Positions 10,234-18,847 are shown, counted from the stretch's first letter. The stretch is 64,000 nt of DNA from an uncultured Desulfobulbus sp. (GCF_963665445.1 NZ_OY762276.1:4830601-4894600); one strand, 5' to 3'. A program made the numbers and translations. Notes: a model not told the origin generated them from the sequence alone.

Positions 10234-11136
10234 ATGGTTGCCAGCCGTCAAACACAGCCATTGCTTTCATCCGACGATACCCAGGAGGTCATCGGTTCAC
10301 GGATCAGGGAAAAGCGGTTGTTTGAGGCCCGGTTCCTCTGCCGTAAACTTGGCCAGGGGCTGACAGCCGAGCAGCGCGCCTCCTTTGAACACCAGTTGGC
10401 CCAGGCACTCAAGCGGGTGGAGACCCTGAGGGCTGAGGCGAAAGCCCTGTTTGGCCAGGGCGAATATGCCTCTGCCCGTACACTCTACGAACAGGTCGTG
10501 GCCATTGCCATCGATGTGCCGGGGGTGAGCGAGGAGATTAAGAACCTGGCCGGAGCAGAGGCCCTGGCGCTTCGTCTTGCACCGGCAGCAAGGCCGTCAA
10601 AAGACGAACAGAGGAAAATGGCAGCGGAGGAGGCGGCTCGGGAAGATATTCCGCCGGTAGTGATCGTCGTCCAGGAACCGCTCGCTGTGCAAGGTGGAGG
10701 TGGTGAGACAGTCCATTTGATTCGGCGACGCGGCAGTGCGGGGCGGGGGATGGTCGTTGGCGCGGGGCTTGCGCTGTTTGTGGCCCTGGCCCTGGTTGTG
10801 TTTTTCCTGCATCAGAAGAGACCTGTGCAGCCTCCGGCCACAGCTCAACCCGAACAAGAGGTTCTGCCGCTAACGACGGAGCTCCCGCGGGAGCCTGTCT
10901 TGGTGGACCAGCAGCAACCGTTGGTCATCCCTGCTCCCCAGCCTGACCCGGTTGGGAAGGCTCCTGACAGTCCTTCTGACACACCATCGCCTGCGTCCAA
11001 GCAGGAGCCCGATACAAAAAACGGGCCTGAAACACCGGAAAAGCCCTCGGCAAAAAAGGTGCAAAAGGGTCGCGCTAAACCGGTTGCAGGATCCGCAAAA
11101 CCCTCGTTGAATCTGGGGGGCCTGAAGATCGAATGA
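10234..11136 (+). CDS. Single-TM protein with proline-rich tail, unknown function
   Basis: This 300-residue protein has no signal peptide and one membrane helix at about 174-193 (MVVGAGLALFVALALVVFFL) after RRRGSAGRG. The cytoplasmic part (about 20-110) is helical and charged and looks like a degenerate TPR-like helical repeat: LFEARFLCRKLGQGL, then AKALFGQGEYASARTLYEQVV. The region after the helix (200-300) is a low-complexity Pro/Glu/Lys tail ending in LNLGGLKIE. It may be a scaffold or envelope protein, but I cannot assign a function. The ATG follows gaggggtc. It starts 24 bases after the candidate selenoprotein, so the two could be co-translated. Confidence 0.75.
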   Translation: MVASRQTQPLLSSDDTQEVIGSRIREKRLFEARFLCRKLGQGLTAEQRASFEHQLAQALKRVETLRAEAKALFGQGEYASARTLYEQVVAIAIDVPGVSEEIKNLAGAEALALRLAPAARPSKDEQRKMAAEEAAREDIPPVVIVVQEPLAVQGGGGETVHLIRRRGSAGRGMVVGAGLALFVALALVVFFLHQKRPVQPPATAQPEQEVLPLTTELPREPVLVDQQQPLVIPAPQPDPVGKAPDSPSDTPSPASKQEPDTKNGPETPEKPSAKKVQKGRAKPVAGSAKPSLNLGGLKIE

Positions 11137-11164
11137 TTGGCCGGTCGTCGCTCACCTGCCCTCT

Positions 11165-11611
11165 TCAGGCGTACAGTGGCAGCTTCCCCGTTGCCTTGAA
11201 GGCAAAGTAATCACTAAGAATCTTGGCATGATCAAAGGCCAGCTGCGGCAGGTTGTGCTCAGAGAAAATTTCTGCTTTCTGCGCATCATCGGCGGCCACC
11301 GGTTGTCCGCTGGCCGTGGCAATGAAGACCGTTGAGGCTGTGTGTTGCCGGGCGTCCCGGTTGGGATCGGAATAGGTGTGCAGCTGCCGCTGCAACGTTA
11401 CCGTCAGTCCCGTTTCCTCTTTGGCCTCCCTTTGGGCGGCATCCTCATACGACTCCCCGTAATCGACAAAACCGCCGGGAATGGCCCAGCCGTAGGGCGG
11501 ATTCTTGCGCTCGATGAGCACGATGCCGCCCTCGGTTTCGATAATGACATCCACTGTGGGCGTGGGATTACGGTAGACAGTGATCTTTGCGCCGCAGCTG
11601 GGGCATTGCAT
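11165..11611 (-). CDS. Nudix hydrolase (ADP-ribose pyrophosphatase-like)
   Basis: This 148-residue cytosolic Nudix enzyme has a complete Nudix box at about residues 46-69 (GGFVDYGES ... REAKEETGL). The box binds Mg and hydrolyses a nucleoside diphosphate linked to another moiety. The N-terminal CPSCGAKI looks like half of the zinc ribbon seen in some ADP-ribose or NADH pyrophosphatases, and the second CxxC is missing. The segment [14 protein letters not shown] is typical of the ADP-ribose pyrophosphatase group, but the substrate is not certain. The gene is followed on the same strand by nothing close. Upstream, a HAD gene ends 11 bases before its start. Confidence 0.9.
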   Translation of the reverse strand: MQCPSCGAKITVYRNPTPTVDVIIETEGGIVLIERKNPPYGWAIPGGFVDYGESYEDAAQREAKEETGLTVTLQRQLHTYSDPNRDARQHTASTVFIATASGQPVAADDAQKAEIFSEHNLPQLAFDHAKILSDYFAFKATGKLPLYA

Positions 11612-11622
11612 GATAAATTCCT

Positions 11623-12201
11623 CTACAAACAGAGATTGCGTATTTCCTGCCAGCTCTGCACCGAGGGCAGGGTGTGTCGATGACGGTTCCAGGGCTGGCT
11701 GAAGACGATGGAACGGATCCCGGCGTGGTGCATCTGCAGGCAGGTTTCCGCCCGATCGTCAACAAAGGTGCGCAACCCCAACTGCTGAATATGGCGGACT
11801 TTGTCGTCGTGATCCCCCATGGCCACCACCCGCATCCGGTCATAGACGTCTTTGGAGAAGGTGAGCTGCAGCCACTCGTGGACCGGTTCCGCCAGGGGGC
11901 GCGCCGTGACAATGGTCACCTGGGCATGGTCGGCCAGCTCACTCAGGACCTCCACCGAACCGGGCATGGGGAGGAGGCCGGTGCCCACCGAATCGTGAAG
12001 TATTTCAAGGAAAATGGACTCGGCAATGTCTGTCTCCATGCCCAAGCAGTGCTCCACGGTGAAGTCGGTGATATCCTCCGGACGAATGCCGCAGTGATCG
12101 TATTGCTCACAGGCCAGGCGGATAAAGGCCTCGACCGTATCGGCGATGACCCCGTCAAAATCAAAACCGATTTCAGAGGGGAGAATTCGCGGGTTCAGCA
12201 T
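11623..12201 (-). CDS. HAD-superfamily hydrolase, 5'-nucleotidase-like
   Basis: This 192-residue HAD phosphatase carries motif [13 protein letters not shown] (nucleophile Asp14, acid Asp16), motif II IVTARP and motif [10 protein letters not shown]. The small helical cap and overall length resemble the bacterial NT5C/YqfW-type nucleotidases, but the substrate is not proven. The ATG at 12201 is preceded on its strand by agagggggga, a strong ribosome site. An upstream in-frame start at 12303 would add 34 residues of unlikely sequence overlapping the next gene. The Nudix gene follows by 11 bases, so the pair may form a small nucleotide-cleaning unit (inference). Confidence 0.82.
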   Translation of the reverse strand: MLNPRILPSEIGFDFDGVIADTVEAFIRLACEQYDHCGIRPEDITDFTVEHCLGMETDIAESIFLEILHDSVGTGLLPMPGSVEVLSELADHAQVTIVTARPLAEPVHEWLQLTFSKDVYDRMRVVAMGDHDDKVRHIQQLGLRTFVDDRAETCLQMHHAGIRSIVFSQPWNRHRHTLPSVQSWQEIRNLCL

Positions 12202-12283
12202 GGCATTCCCCCCTCTTGCCGGCCCCCCCGCCCAGAGGTCCGTTGAAGGGCTGTCCGTGGCGTATTGAGCGCAGCGATGGTGT

Positions 12284-13111
12284 TCATTTTTCCACCTTGG
12301 CATCTTCGACGATCACCTCGTATTTGTAGCCGGCGCCGAAATCGCGATCAAAGTTGAGTGTGCCGGCGATGGTGATGATTGCCCCCTCCTTTGGATCGTC
12401 CGTCGAGGTGACCACCAGGTCGTGGTGATTTTTCAGGGGATTGCCGGTTCCGTCTTGAAGATGGATCCAGTTTTTGCCCATGATCATGCGGGAGACTTTC
12501 ATCACCTTGCCGCGTACCCGCACGGTTTTCCCCTTGAGTTCCTTGCCCTCTTCAAAACACTCGCCCACGGTGTAGCTGTTGGGGCCGGTGGCCTTGATCA
12601 CAGTGACATCGCCCGAGGGGACGATGGCTCCGGCGCTGCCGGTGGAAGGGCCCATGGACATGCTATCCGCTCCACCGCCCTGTGCCTGCTCCGCCTGAAG
12701 GGCTGCTGCAAAGCCCTCCTTGTGCGGTTCGCTTTCCGTTTGGGCCGCAGCCTCCTTTTCGATCCCTGGGGAAAAGATAATCGCCGCAAAGCTGCGGTTG
12801 AGGGTTTTGGAGGTGAAGTTGTTCATGGTCAGGCCGGGGGCGCAGTTGACCTCCTGGCCGACCTTGACCGCTGTCTGCGGTATGGCCACCCACACCTTGC
12901 CCTGGGATCGGTCCAGGAGAAGATAGGTATAGCCGTTGCTGTCCATGGTTTCGATGATTTTTCCCTGCAGGGGGACTCCGTCAAGAGGGGCCTGGGCCGC
13001 AGCGGCTTGATCGGTCGCAGCCGGCTGGGCTTCTCCGGCATGGAGGAGCGCAGGCGTAACCAGGGTCAGGGTCAGGGCGGTGTGGATAAGAATTTTTCGC
13101 AAAGAAAACAT
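12284..13111 (-). CDS. Periplasmic OB-fold protein, unknown function
   Basis: This 275-residue protein has a signal peptide (MFSLRKILIHTALTLTLVTP, cleavage near LHA-GE). Two OB-fold-like modules follow. One is at about 45-110 (LQGKIIETMDSNGYTYLLLD). The other is at about 190-270 (VRVRGKVMKVSRMIMGKNWI, HLQDGTG, then GTLNFDRDFGAGYKYEVIVED). They are joined by an Ala/Gln/Gly-rich linker. The second module resembles the periplasmic nrfJ/NirD-type OB domains found near cytochrome genes, but no heme or metal motif is visible. Its function is unknown. The stop overlaps the unlikely extended start of the HAD gene, leaving about 82 bases to the preferred one. Confidence 0.8.
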   Translation of the reverse strand: MFSLRKILIHTALTLTLVTPALLHAGEAQPAATDQAAAAQAPLDGVPLQGKIIETMDSNGYTYLLLDRSQGKVWVAIPQTAVKVGQEVNCAPGLTMNNFTSKTLNRSFAAIIFSPGIEKEAAAQTESEPHKEGFAAALQAEQAQGGGADSMSMGPSTGSAGAIVPSGDVTVIKATGPNSYTVGECFEEGKELKGKTVRVRGKVMKVSRMIMGKNWIHLQDGTGNPLKNHHDLVVTSTDDPKEGAIITIAGTLNFDRDFGAGYKYEVIVEDAKVEK

Positions 13112-13200
13112 GAAGATGTCTCCAGGTAGGTGAGCGTGGATAAAACTGCAGCTGCCAAAAAGGAATGCATATGGCGGCAGCTTTTCTCTTCAATCAAGTC

Positions 13201-13301
13201 GGTCGTTTTCGTCAAAAGCCTCGAAAACGATCTTTTGAATTTCGTAACCCATTGATTTCACATGACGTGATTTTCAGGTTTGTGACCAATGACGAAGCCA
13301 T
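13201..13301. repeat. Interspersed two-hairpin repeat, copy A
   Basis: This 101-base unit aligns without gaps to the unit at 22192-22292 at about 73 of 101 identical positions by eye. It begins with a stem (GTCGTTTTCG against CGAAAACGA), then TTCGTAAC, and ends near GACGAAGCCAT, which can pair with TTCGTAA. It sits between two genes on the minus strand, and nothing else is seen in this 221-base gap. Confidence 0.75.
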
Positions 13302-13332
13302 CAAGTTTAATTAAGAAGAGGAGGGCAATCTG

Positions 13333-13872
13333 TCAATCGCCCATTTTGCCGGGAAAAAGTTCTTCCAGCTTGCTCTTGATGGTGGCAGCCCAAACCTGAT
13401 AGCCCCTGGTGCTGAGGTGTACCTGGTCGTTGAGGAAACCGGGGTGGGTGATGGGCAGGCAGTGCTCGAGAAAGGGCGCGACCGTATCCAGAAAATGGCA
13501 GTTTTCGGTGGTAGCTGCCGCCTCTGCCAGTTCCCGGTTGACCTCTTCCAGATCATGGGAGGCGACAATGGGCATGGGCATGAGCGAGTTGACGATCAAG
13601 GGCACGCCCGGGTAGCAGAGGCGCAGGCGTTGCAGCATGGTCGTGAGCATGACGGGAAAGAGTCGATAGCCAAAGAGGAGGTTGTTGGTGCCGGATTGAA
13701 TCAGGACCGCGTCCGGATCGGGGCAGGCCTCAATTTCATCCATCAATCGGACGGAGAGCTCCTCGGTCATTTCGCCGGCGATTCCACGATTGATCACCGC
13801 AACCTCTGGCAGGTGGCGAGGCCAGTCGCCCCATTCCACCAGTGAATCGCCCAACATCAGCAGATTTATCAT
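13333..13872 (-). CDS. SGNH/GDSL-family hydrolase
   Basis: This 179-residue SGNH esterase has no signal peptide. Block I is LGDSLVEWG with catalytic Ser10, block II is NRGIAGE, block III is SGTNNLLF (the Asn of SGNH), and block V is NDQVHLS with Asp149 and His152. These enzymes cleave acyl or acetyl esters, and the target here is unknown. The gene is just 12 bases downstream of glgX on the same strand, so it is probably in the same transcript. Its ribosome site sits in a run of eight G on its strand (plus-strand C8 near 13877). Confidence 0.9.
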   Translation of the reverse strand: MINLLMLGDSLVEWGDWPRHLPEVAVINRGIAGEMTEELSVRLMDEIEACPDPDAVLIQSGTNNLLFGYRLFPVMLTTMLQRLRLCYPGVPLIVNSLMPMPIVASHDLEEVNRELAEAAATTENCHFLDTVAPFLEHCLPITHPGFLNDQVHLSTRGYQVWAATIKSKLEELFPGKMGD

Positions 13873-13884
13873 TCTTCCCCCCCC

Positions 13885-15966
13885 TTAGGGTTGTGACTGC
13901 AGAACAACACAGCCCATATTGGCAACAGTAACTTTTTGGCCGCACTCTACAGTATCTCCCCGGTCCGGGTCAACGAAGTCCCGCGGGCCCGGGCGACCGG
14001 TATCGATGATCCGTACCCACCTGCGTTTGCGCGAGGGTGGCGGAACGCTGAAATCGGCCACCTGCTGGGGATGAGCGTTCAGCATCACAAAAAAATCGTC
14101 GTCCGCAGGATCAAGGGACGCACCGGTGAGGAGGAAGGCCAGGGTGCGGCACTCCGTGGCCCAGTCCTGGCGACCAGGAATCAGGCCCTGCCAGGTGATC
14201 TGCAGACTGTGGGCCATCTCTGTGCCATCCGGAGCATGAGGAAAAAAATCTTCGCGGCGAAACAGGGGATGGGCTTTTCGCAGGGCGATGAGTTTGCGGA
14301 AAAAGCGGAGGAGATGGACATTTTCCCTGGCAAGGGACCAGTCTATCCAGCTGATGGCGTTATCCTGGCACCAGGCATTGTTGTTGCCCTTTTGGCTGCG
14401 GCCGAATTCGTCGCCAGCCACAAGCATCGGTACACCTTGCGAGAGAAGGAGAATGGTGGCCATGGTGCGTTGGCGGCGGGAACGGAGGATGCGAATGTTT
14501 TTGCTGAGGCTTGGTCCCTCGATGCCGCTGTTCCAGCTGGTATTGTTGTTGTCGCCGTCGCGGTTGTCTTCACCGTTGTCCAGGTTGTGCTTTTCGTTGA
14601 AGCTCACCAGATCGGCCAGGGTGAACCCATCGTGGCTGGTGATGAAATTGATCGAGTTGCTCGGGCTGCGTCCGTGGGCCTGATACAGGTCTGAGCTGCC
14701 TGCGATGCGGGTCGCCAGTGCCGGGACCATGCCGGGCCGCCCGCAACAAAAGGCACGGACGTCATCACGAAAACGGCCGTTCCATTCCGCCCAACGGGGA
14801 TGGGGGGAAAAGCTGCCAACCTGGTAGAGCCCGGCCGCATCCCAGGCCTCGGCTATGATTTTGGTGTCGGCGAGGATGGGGTCCTCGGCGATCATCTCCA
14901 CCACCGGCGGATTGGTCAGCACATTCCCTTGAGGGTCGCGTCCCAGAATTGAAGCCAGGTCGAAACGAAATCCATCCACATGCATCTCCATGACCCACCA
15001 GTGGAGTGCATCCATGATCAGGGTGCGGACAATGGGATGATTGCAGTTGCAGGTGTTGCCGCAGCCGGAATAGTTGAGATAGCTCCTGGTCCAGGGATCG
15101 AGCAAATAGTAGATGGTGTTGTCGATCCCGCGGAAACTGGTGGTCGGCCCGTCAGCTCCGCCCTCTGCGGTGTGGTTGTAGACGATATCGAGGATGACCT
15201 CGATCCCGGCCCTGTGCAGGGCCTTGACCATATCGCGGAATTCCTTGAGCGGTGCCTCCATGTTGCTGCTGTAACTGCATTTGGGCGCAAAAAAGGAGAG
15301 TGGGCTGTACCCCCAGAAGTTTTTCAGCGGTTTCCGGGTAAAGGGATTGACGAAAGTGGGTTCGTTTTCGTTGAACTCGGTCACCGGCATCAGTTCGACT
15401 GCGGTAATACCGAGCTTTTTGAGATAGACGATTTTTTCGCTGAGCCCCCGAAAGGTTCCAGGATGTTTGACCCCGGAGGAGGGATCGCGGGTAAACCCCC
15501 GTACGTGCAGCTCATAGATGATGCTGTCGCGCAGGGGGATGTTGAGTGGCCGATCGCCCTCCCAGTCATAGGGGGAGGTGTCCGGCATGCAGCAGGGTTC
15601 GCTTCCCAGGCAGCTGCGATCCCGGCCCCAATCGGGTGAATGCAGCTGCCTGGCATAGGGATCGAGCAGGATACGTCGGTGATCGTAGGCGTGCCCCGAT
15701 ACGGTCGGGTCGTATCGGCCGTCGATGCGGTAGCCGTAGCGGAAATCCGCGGGTGGGTCGACCAGGCGGATATGCCAGATATCGCCCGTTTTGTGGCGCC
15801 GTGGATCCAGAGGAATTTCCCAGGAGTCCTGCTGTTCATTGGAGGCGATCACCAGCGTGACTGCCACAGCGTGGCGGGAGAAGAGGGCGAAGTTCATCCC
15901 CTGTGGGGTCAGGCTGCTGCCTAGGGGGAGGGGCATGCCCTCATCTATGCGGAAAGTGATTTTCAT
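13885..15966 (-). CDS. glgX: Glycogen debranching enzyme GlgX (GH13 isoamylase-type)
   Basis: This 693-residue GH13 enzyme has an N-terminal CBM48 domain (about 1-130) and a catalytic barrel. Conserved blocks are ILDIVYNHTAEGG, DGFRFDLASILGR (nucleophile Asp), KIIAEAWDAAGLYQVG (acid Glu) and ITSHDGFTLADLVS. The enzyme hydrolyses alpha-1,6 branches of phosphorylase-trimmed glycogen. The chosen ATG at 15966 gives MKITFRIDEGMPLPLGSSL. A start at 16098 would add 44 low-quality residues through the AT-rich region, and an internal ATG at 15936 is possible. A Fur-box-like palindrome lies 8 bases above the start. The SGNH hydrolase follows closely. Confidence 0.93.
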   Translation of the reverse strand: MKITFRIDEGMPLPLGSSLTPQGMNFALFSRHAVAVTLVIASNEQQDSWEIPLDPRRHKTGDIWHIRLVDPPADFRYGYRIDGRYDPTVSGHAYDHRRILLDPYARQLHSPDWGRDRSCLGSEPCCMPDTSPYDWEGDRPLNIPLRDSIIYELHVRGFTRDPSSGVKHPGTFRGLSEKIVYLKKLGITAVELMPVTEFNENEPTFVNPFTRKPLKNFWGYSPLSFFAPKCSYSSNMEAPLKEFRDMVKALHRAGIEVILDIVYNHTAEGGADGPTTSFRGIDNTIYYLLDPWTRSYLNYSGCGNTCNCNHPIVRTLIMDALHWWVMEMHVDGFRFDLASILGRDPQGNVLTNPPVVEMIAEDPILADTKIIAEAWDAAGLYQVGSFSPHPRWAEWNGRFRDDVRAFCCGRPGMVPALATRIAGSSDLYQAHGRSPSNSINFITSHDGFTLADLVSFNEKHNLDNGEDNRDGDNNNTSWNSGIEGPSLSKNIRILRSRRQRTMATILLLSQGVPMLVAGDEFGRSQKGNNNAWCQDNAISWIDWSLARENVHLLRFFRKLIALRKAHPLFRREDFFPHAPDGTEMAHSLQITWQGLIPGRQDWATECRTLAFLLTGASLDPADDDFFVMLNAHPQQVADFSVPPPSRKRRWVRIIDTGRPGPRDFVDPDRGDTVECGQKVTVANMGCVVLQSQP

Positions 15967-15973
15967 CTTGAAA

Positions 15974-15988
15974 TAATAATCATTATCA
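15974..15988. promoter_or_regulatory. Fur-box-like operator between glgX and the DUF1566 gene
   Basis: TAATAAT-C-ATTATCA matches the 7-1-7 Fur consensus TGATAAT-n-ATTATCA at 13 of 14 arm positions. It lies 8 bases upstream of the glgX ATG on the minus strand and about 75 bases upstream of the plus-strand gene at 16064. It could repress either or both. An AT-rich chance match is possible. Confidence 0.5.
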
Positions 15989-16063
15989 TTATAGTGTAGG
16001 GGAACCAGAGTGCATACATGATACATCGTCGTTCGAAATTTTGAAACCGTCACGGAGGTAGGT

Positions 16064-16999
16064 ATGGGTTTATTCAACAAATTAGTGATTTCAGGCATTC
16101 CGGCAATCGATTGGGAGATGACACCTGACTACACCTTTGGAACCTTTGAGAGCTGGGGCGGTAGGGAGCGGATTCGCAACAACAATGAGCGGATCTATTA
16201 TTTTTTCATCGACGCCTGGGATGATGAACCCAAGCTTTGCCTCATGGAGCGAGGGGTCAAGCATGCGCAGGTCGTCGCAGAGATTCTCGCCCCGGCGGAG
16301 ATGGTCCGCCGGTGTGTCCAGGAGCAAGGAAAGGCCGCCCTCTATGAGCGGACCTTTGCCATCAATGAGACCTTGAAGCAGTGGCTGCTGAAGCACGTGG
16401 TCAACACCGATGACGACTCCAAGGTGGTGCTGCTCAAGCACCCCGAGCACCATGAACTTGGCGATTCGGGACTGACCAAGCGTACCTCGCAGGAGCCGAT
16501 ACAGGCACAGATCGCGCTCCCGAACCAGGCGGAGGAGTTGAGCGAGGAAGATGTGGTTCAACTGGTGAAACAGTATGATTTTGCTGATCAGGAGAGAAAT
16601 CCCGAGGGTTGTTTTGCGAGCAAGCTCGTTGACAACAACGACGACCTGACCGTTAGCGACACCGTGACCGGTTTGATGTGGCAGCGGAGTGGGCTTGACA
16701 TCATGAGCCATCGGTCCATGCGGCGTGAGGTTGCGCGGCTGAATGCGGAAAATTTTGCCGGCTACTCCGACTGGCGGCTGCCGACGATGGCCGAGGCGCT
16801 TTCGCTGCTGGAGCAGGAAAAAACGGCCCATGATCAATATCTGCCCCGCTGTTTTTCCGGGGAACAGCCGTTTGTCTTTGTCGATGCAGTGAGAAAACCG
16901 GGCGGGCAGTGGTTTGTCGATTTCAAGCAGGGGAGGGCCTTTTGGTCTTCAGGCACCATTCCCGGTGGTTTCGGGCGCCTGTGTCGGACGGAAAAATAG
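16064..16999 (+). CDS. DUF1566 domain-containing protein
   Basis: This 311-residue protein has no signal peptide. The C-terminal half (about 195-311) is a DUF1566/Lcl-type domain: DTVTGLMWQRSG, NAENFAGYSDWRLPTMAEALSLL and FWSSGTIPGGFGRLCRTEK are its usual landmarks. This fold is related to C-type-lectin-like modules. The N-terminal half (about 1-150) is a separate domain with no family I recognise; it contains FESWGGRERIRNNNERIYYF and APAEMVRRCVQEQGKAAL. Its function is unknown. It starts at an ATG after acggaggtagg, a strong ribosome site, and is divergent from glgX across the Fur-box-like site. Confidence 0.85.
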   Translation: MGLFNKLVISGIPAIDWEMTPDYTFGTFESWGGRERIRNNNERIYYFFIDAWDDEPKLCLMERGVKHAQVVAEILAPAEMVRRCVQEQGKAALYERTFAINETLKQWLLKHVVNTDDDSKVVLLKHPEHHELGDSGLTKRTSQEPIQAQIALPNQAEELSEEDVVQLVKQYDFADQERNPEGCFASKLVDNNDDLTVSDTVTGLMWQRSGLDIMSHRSMRREVARLNAENFAGYSDWRLPTMAEALSLLEQEKTAHDQYLPRCFSGEQPFVFVDAVRKPGGQWFVDFKQGRAFWSSGTIPGGFGRLCRTEK

Positions 17000-17096
17000 G
17001 CGTCAAGTAAAAAAAGCAGTTGAGCGACTGGAGGCTCCTTGGTAGGATATTAAACGATTCCAAACTGTTTTTGACTACGAGGGGAGAGAGACGTCC

Positions 17097-17468
17097 TTGA
17101 AGCGGATATTGGTGGTAGACGACGAGGCACAAATTCGCACCATGCTCACCCAGATGTTGGAGCTCGAGGGGTACAAGGTCCATACTGCCGAAAACGGCGA
17201 AGAGGGCTTGGCACTGGCGGGAAAATATGCCTTTGATCTGGTGATAACAGACATGATCATGCCGGTGAAGGACGGGCTCAAGTTTATCATGGAGCTGGTG
17301 CGTGATTATCCGGACTTGAGAATTCTCGCTATCTCCGGTGGCGGCGCCATCAAGGCGGAGCGGTATCTCACCATGGCTGGCTATCTAGGCGATATTGCAA
17401 CGCTGGAAAAACCGTTTAAGCGGGAAGTGCTGCTTGACCTGGTGAGCAAACAAATGGGGGGCCAATAG
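17097..17468 (+). CDS. Single-domain response regulator (CheY-like)
   Basis: This is a 123-residue receiver domain alone. The acidic pair is D8/D9, the phosphorylated residue is Asp52 (VITDMIMP), the switch Ser lies in AISGG, and Lys is in LEKPF. With no output domain, it probably acts by protein contact or as a phosphate relay. No cognate kinase lies next to it, although two histidine kinases occur elsewhere in the window. The start is TTG at 17097 after ggggagagag. The ORF ends 43 bases before a strong bidirectional terminator. Confidence 0.92.
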   Translation: MKRILVVDDEAQIRTMLTQMLELEGYKVHTAENGEEGLALAGKYAFDLVITDMIMPVKDGLKFIMELVRDYPDLRILAISGGGAIKAERYLTMAGYLGDIATLEKPFKREVLLDLVSKQMGGQ

Positions 17469-17504
17469 CGATTGCTTGCGCTGCTGCACCGTTCATAGTT
17501 GCAA

Positions 17505-17540
17505 TAAAAAAGGGCCTGCATGGTTTGCAGGCCCTTTTTT
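17505..17540. terminator. Bidirectional rho-independent terminator
   Basis: A perfect 9-bp stem (17512-17520 with 17526-17534) closes a TGGTT loop. It is flanked by seven A on the left and six T on the right. It can stop the response regulator transcript on the plus strand and the carboxypeptidase transcript on the minus strand. Confidence 0.93.
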
Positions 17541-17562
17541 ATTACCGGTGGGGGAGATCGGG

Positions 17563-18684
17563 TCAGCTGCTTTTCTGCTTGAGCTGGAATCCATACTCCA
17601 CCAGTTTGGCCAGATCCGCCCACATCGATTCGCTGCCCATGATCGCCACGACAATGGATTGGCCATCACGGGTGAACTTGCCGACATAGGTCTGACGGGC
17701 GGCCACGGTGTAGCCGGTCTTGCCGCCGACCGCGCCATCGATGCGCCACAGGGCGCGGTTGTGATTGCGCAATCTCTTTCCGTAGGAGGTCTCGATGTAC
17801 TTTTCCTGCATGCGCTGGGCAAAGGATTCGTGTTGCATGGCAAAACGGAACAGATTGGCAAGGTCACGGGCGGTTGACTGCTGGCCAACCTCGGTCAGAC
17901 CGGAGGCGGTGCGACAGATAGTGTTTTTCGCCCCCCACATTTTGGCGCTGAGCGTCATCAGGCGGGCAAATTTATCCTCGCTGCCGGCAATTTTTTCCGC
18001 AAGCGCCACGCTGGCGTCGTTGGCGGATGCCAGCAGTACGGCGCTGATCAGGTCATCGGCCTGGTACGAGGCGCCGGGCTCGAGAAAGATCTTGGAACTC
18101 GGCATGTCGGCCGCATGGCGGCTCGCGGTGACCTGATCGTCTTTTTTTAGCGATTCCAAGGCGATCATTGCGGTGACGATCTTGATCGTCGATGCCGGTT
18201 GACGTGGATTATCCGCCATCTTTTCAAAAAGGGGTTTGCCGCTGGCGGCGTCCATCACCATGACGCTGCGGGCACTGATCTGCCCGCATGGAGCAGGCTC
18301 GCTTCCGGCACGTGCCGCCGCCGCTGTCGAGAGAATGCTTGCAGCACGGGAACGGGTGCTTGGGCGAGCCTGCGTGCGTTTTTTGACGGTGCTTTGCCGT
18401 GCGGCGGTTTTTTTTCGACTCTCGGTCTTTTTCGGAGGCGTTTTCTTGGCAACTGCCGGGCGGGCGTTCTTGTGTTTGCTTGTCTTTTTCGGCGGGGGCG
18501 CGGATTTGACCCGCACCGTGCTCTTGGTTGCGCTCTTGGCGCGGGGGGGGGACTTTTTGGAGGTTTTCTTGTCCTTTGGTGCAACGGCTACCGCAGGATG
18601 CGCCGTTTTCCCGAAGGTCACCGATGGGGTCAAGAGGGCGGGACTGACCAGAAAGAACAACACGAAAAAGAGAAGTCGTTGCAT
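17563..18684 (-). CDS. D-alanyl-D-alanine carboxypeptidase (S11, PBP5-like)
   Basis: This 373-residue exported peptidase has a signal peptide at 1-25. A striking Lys/Ala/Pro/Thr-rich linker follows (about 36-115, histone-H1-like). The S11 catalytic domain has SxxK at Ser165-Lys168 (ASTIKI), SxN at Ser220-Asn222 (ASAND) and KTG at 322-324 (GGKTGYT). It trims the terminal D-Ala from peptidoglycan stem peptides. It lacks the usual PBP5 C-terminal beta domain and membrane anchor, so it may instead associate with the wall through the cationic linker (inference). The ATG at 18684 gives MQRLLFFVLFFLV. A longer frame from 18879 would add 65 unlikely residues. A run of nine G lies within the linker coding region. 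Confidence 0.88.
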   Translation of the reverse strand: MQRLLFFVLFFLVSPALLTPSVTFGKTAHPAVAVAPKDKKTSKKSPPRAKSATKSTVRVKSAPPPKKTSKHKNARPAVAKKTPPKKTESRKKTAARQSTVKKRTQARPSTRSRAASILSTAAAARAGSEPAPCGQISARSVMVMDAASGKPLFEKMADNPRQPASTIKIVTAMIALESLKKDDQVTASRHAADMPSSKIFLEPGASYQADDLISAVLLASANDASVALAEKIAGSEDKFARLMTLSAKMWGAKNTICRTASGLTEVGQQSTARDLANLFRFAMQHESFAQRMQEKYIETSYGKRLRNHNRALWRIDGAVGGKTGYTVAARQTYVGKFTRDGQSIVVAIMGSESMWADLAKLVEYGFQLKQKSS

Positions 18685-18727
18685 GGGGAAGCGGCAATGG
18701 ATGAGGGTAACTGGATAAAAATAATAA

Positions 18728-18756
18728 AATTTATAACCCGGATCAATGCCTGTCAA
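18728..18756 (-). promoter_or_regulatory. Putative sigma70 promoter of the carboxypeptidase gene
   Basis: On the minus strand TTGACA (18751-18756) is followed, 17 bases later, by TAAATT (18728-18733); a TATAAA at 15-base spacing overlaps it. It lies 44 bases before the start codon at 18684. Confidence 0.6.
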
Positions 18757-18847
18757 GCACAATACCCGTTTTCTTTGAAAGTCAACCATTCTTATGGTAA
18801 ACAGCCCTGCGAAAAGTAACCACAGGCTATTTGGATTGGGAGGAGCT

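Noticed and set aside
12202..12303. Longer N-terminus for the HAD protein
   Set aside because: The extra 34 residues (starting MPRWKNEHH) overlap the next gene's coding end and have no ribosome site; the ATG at 12201 does.
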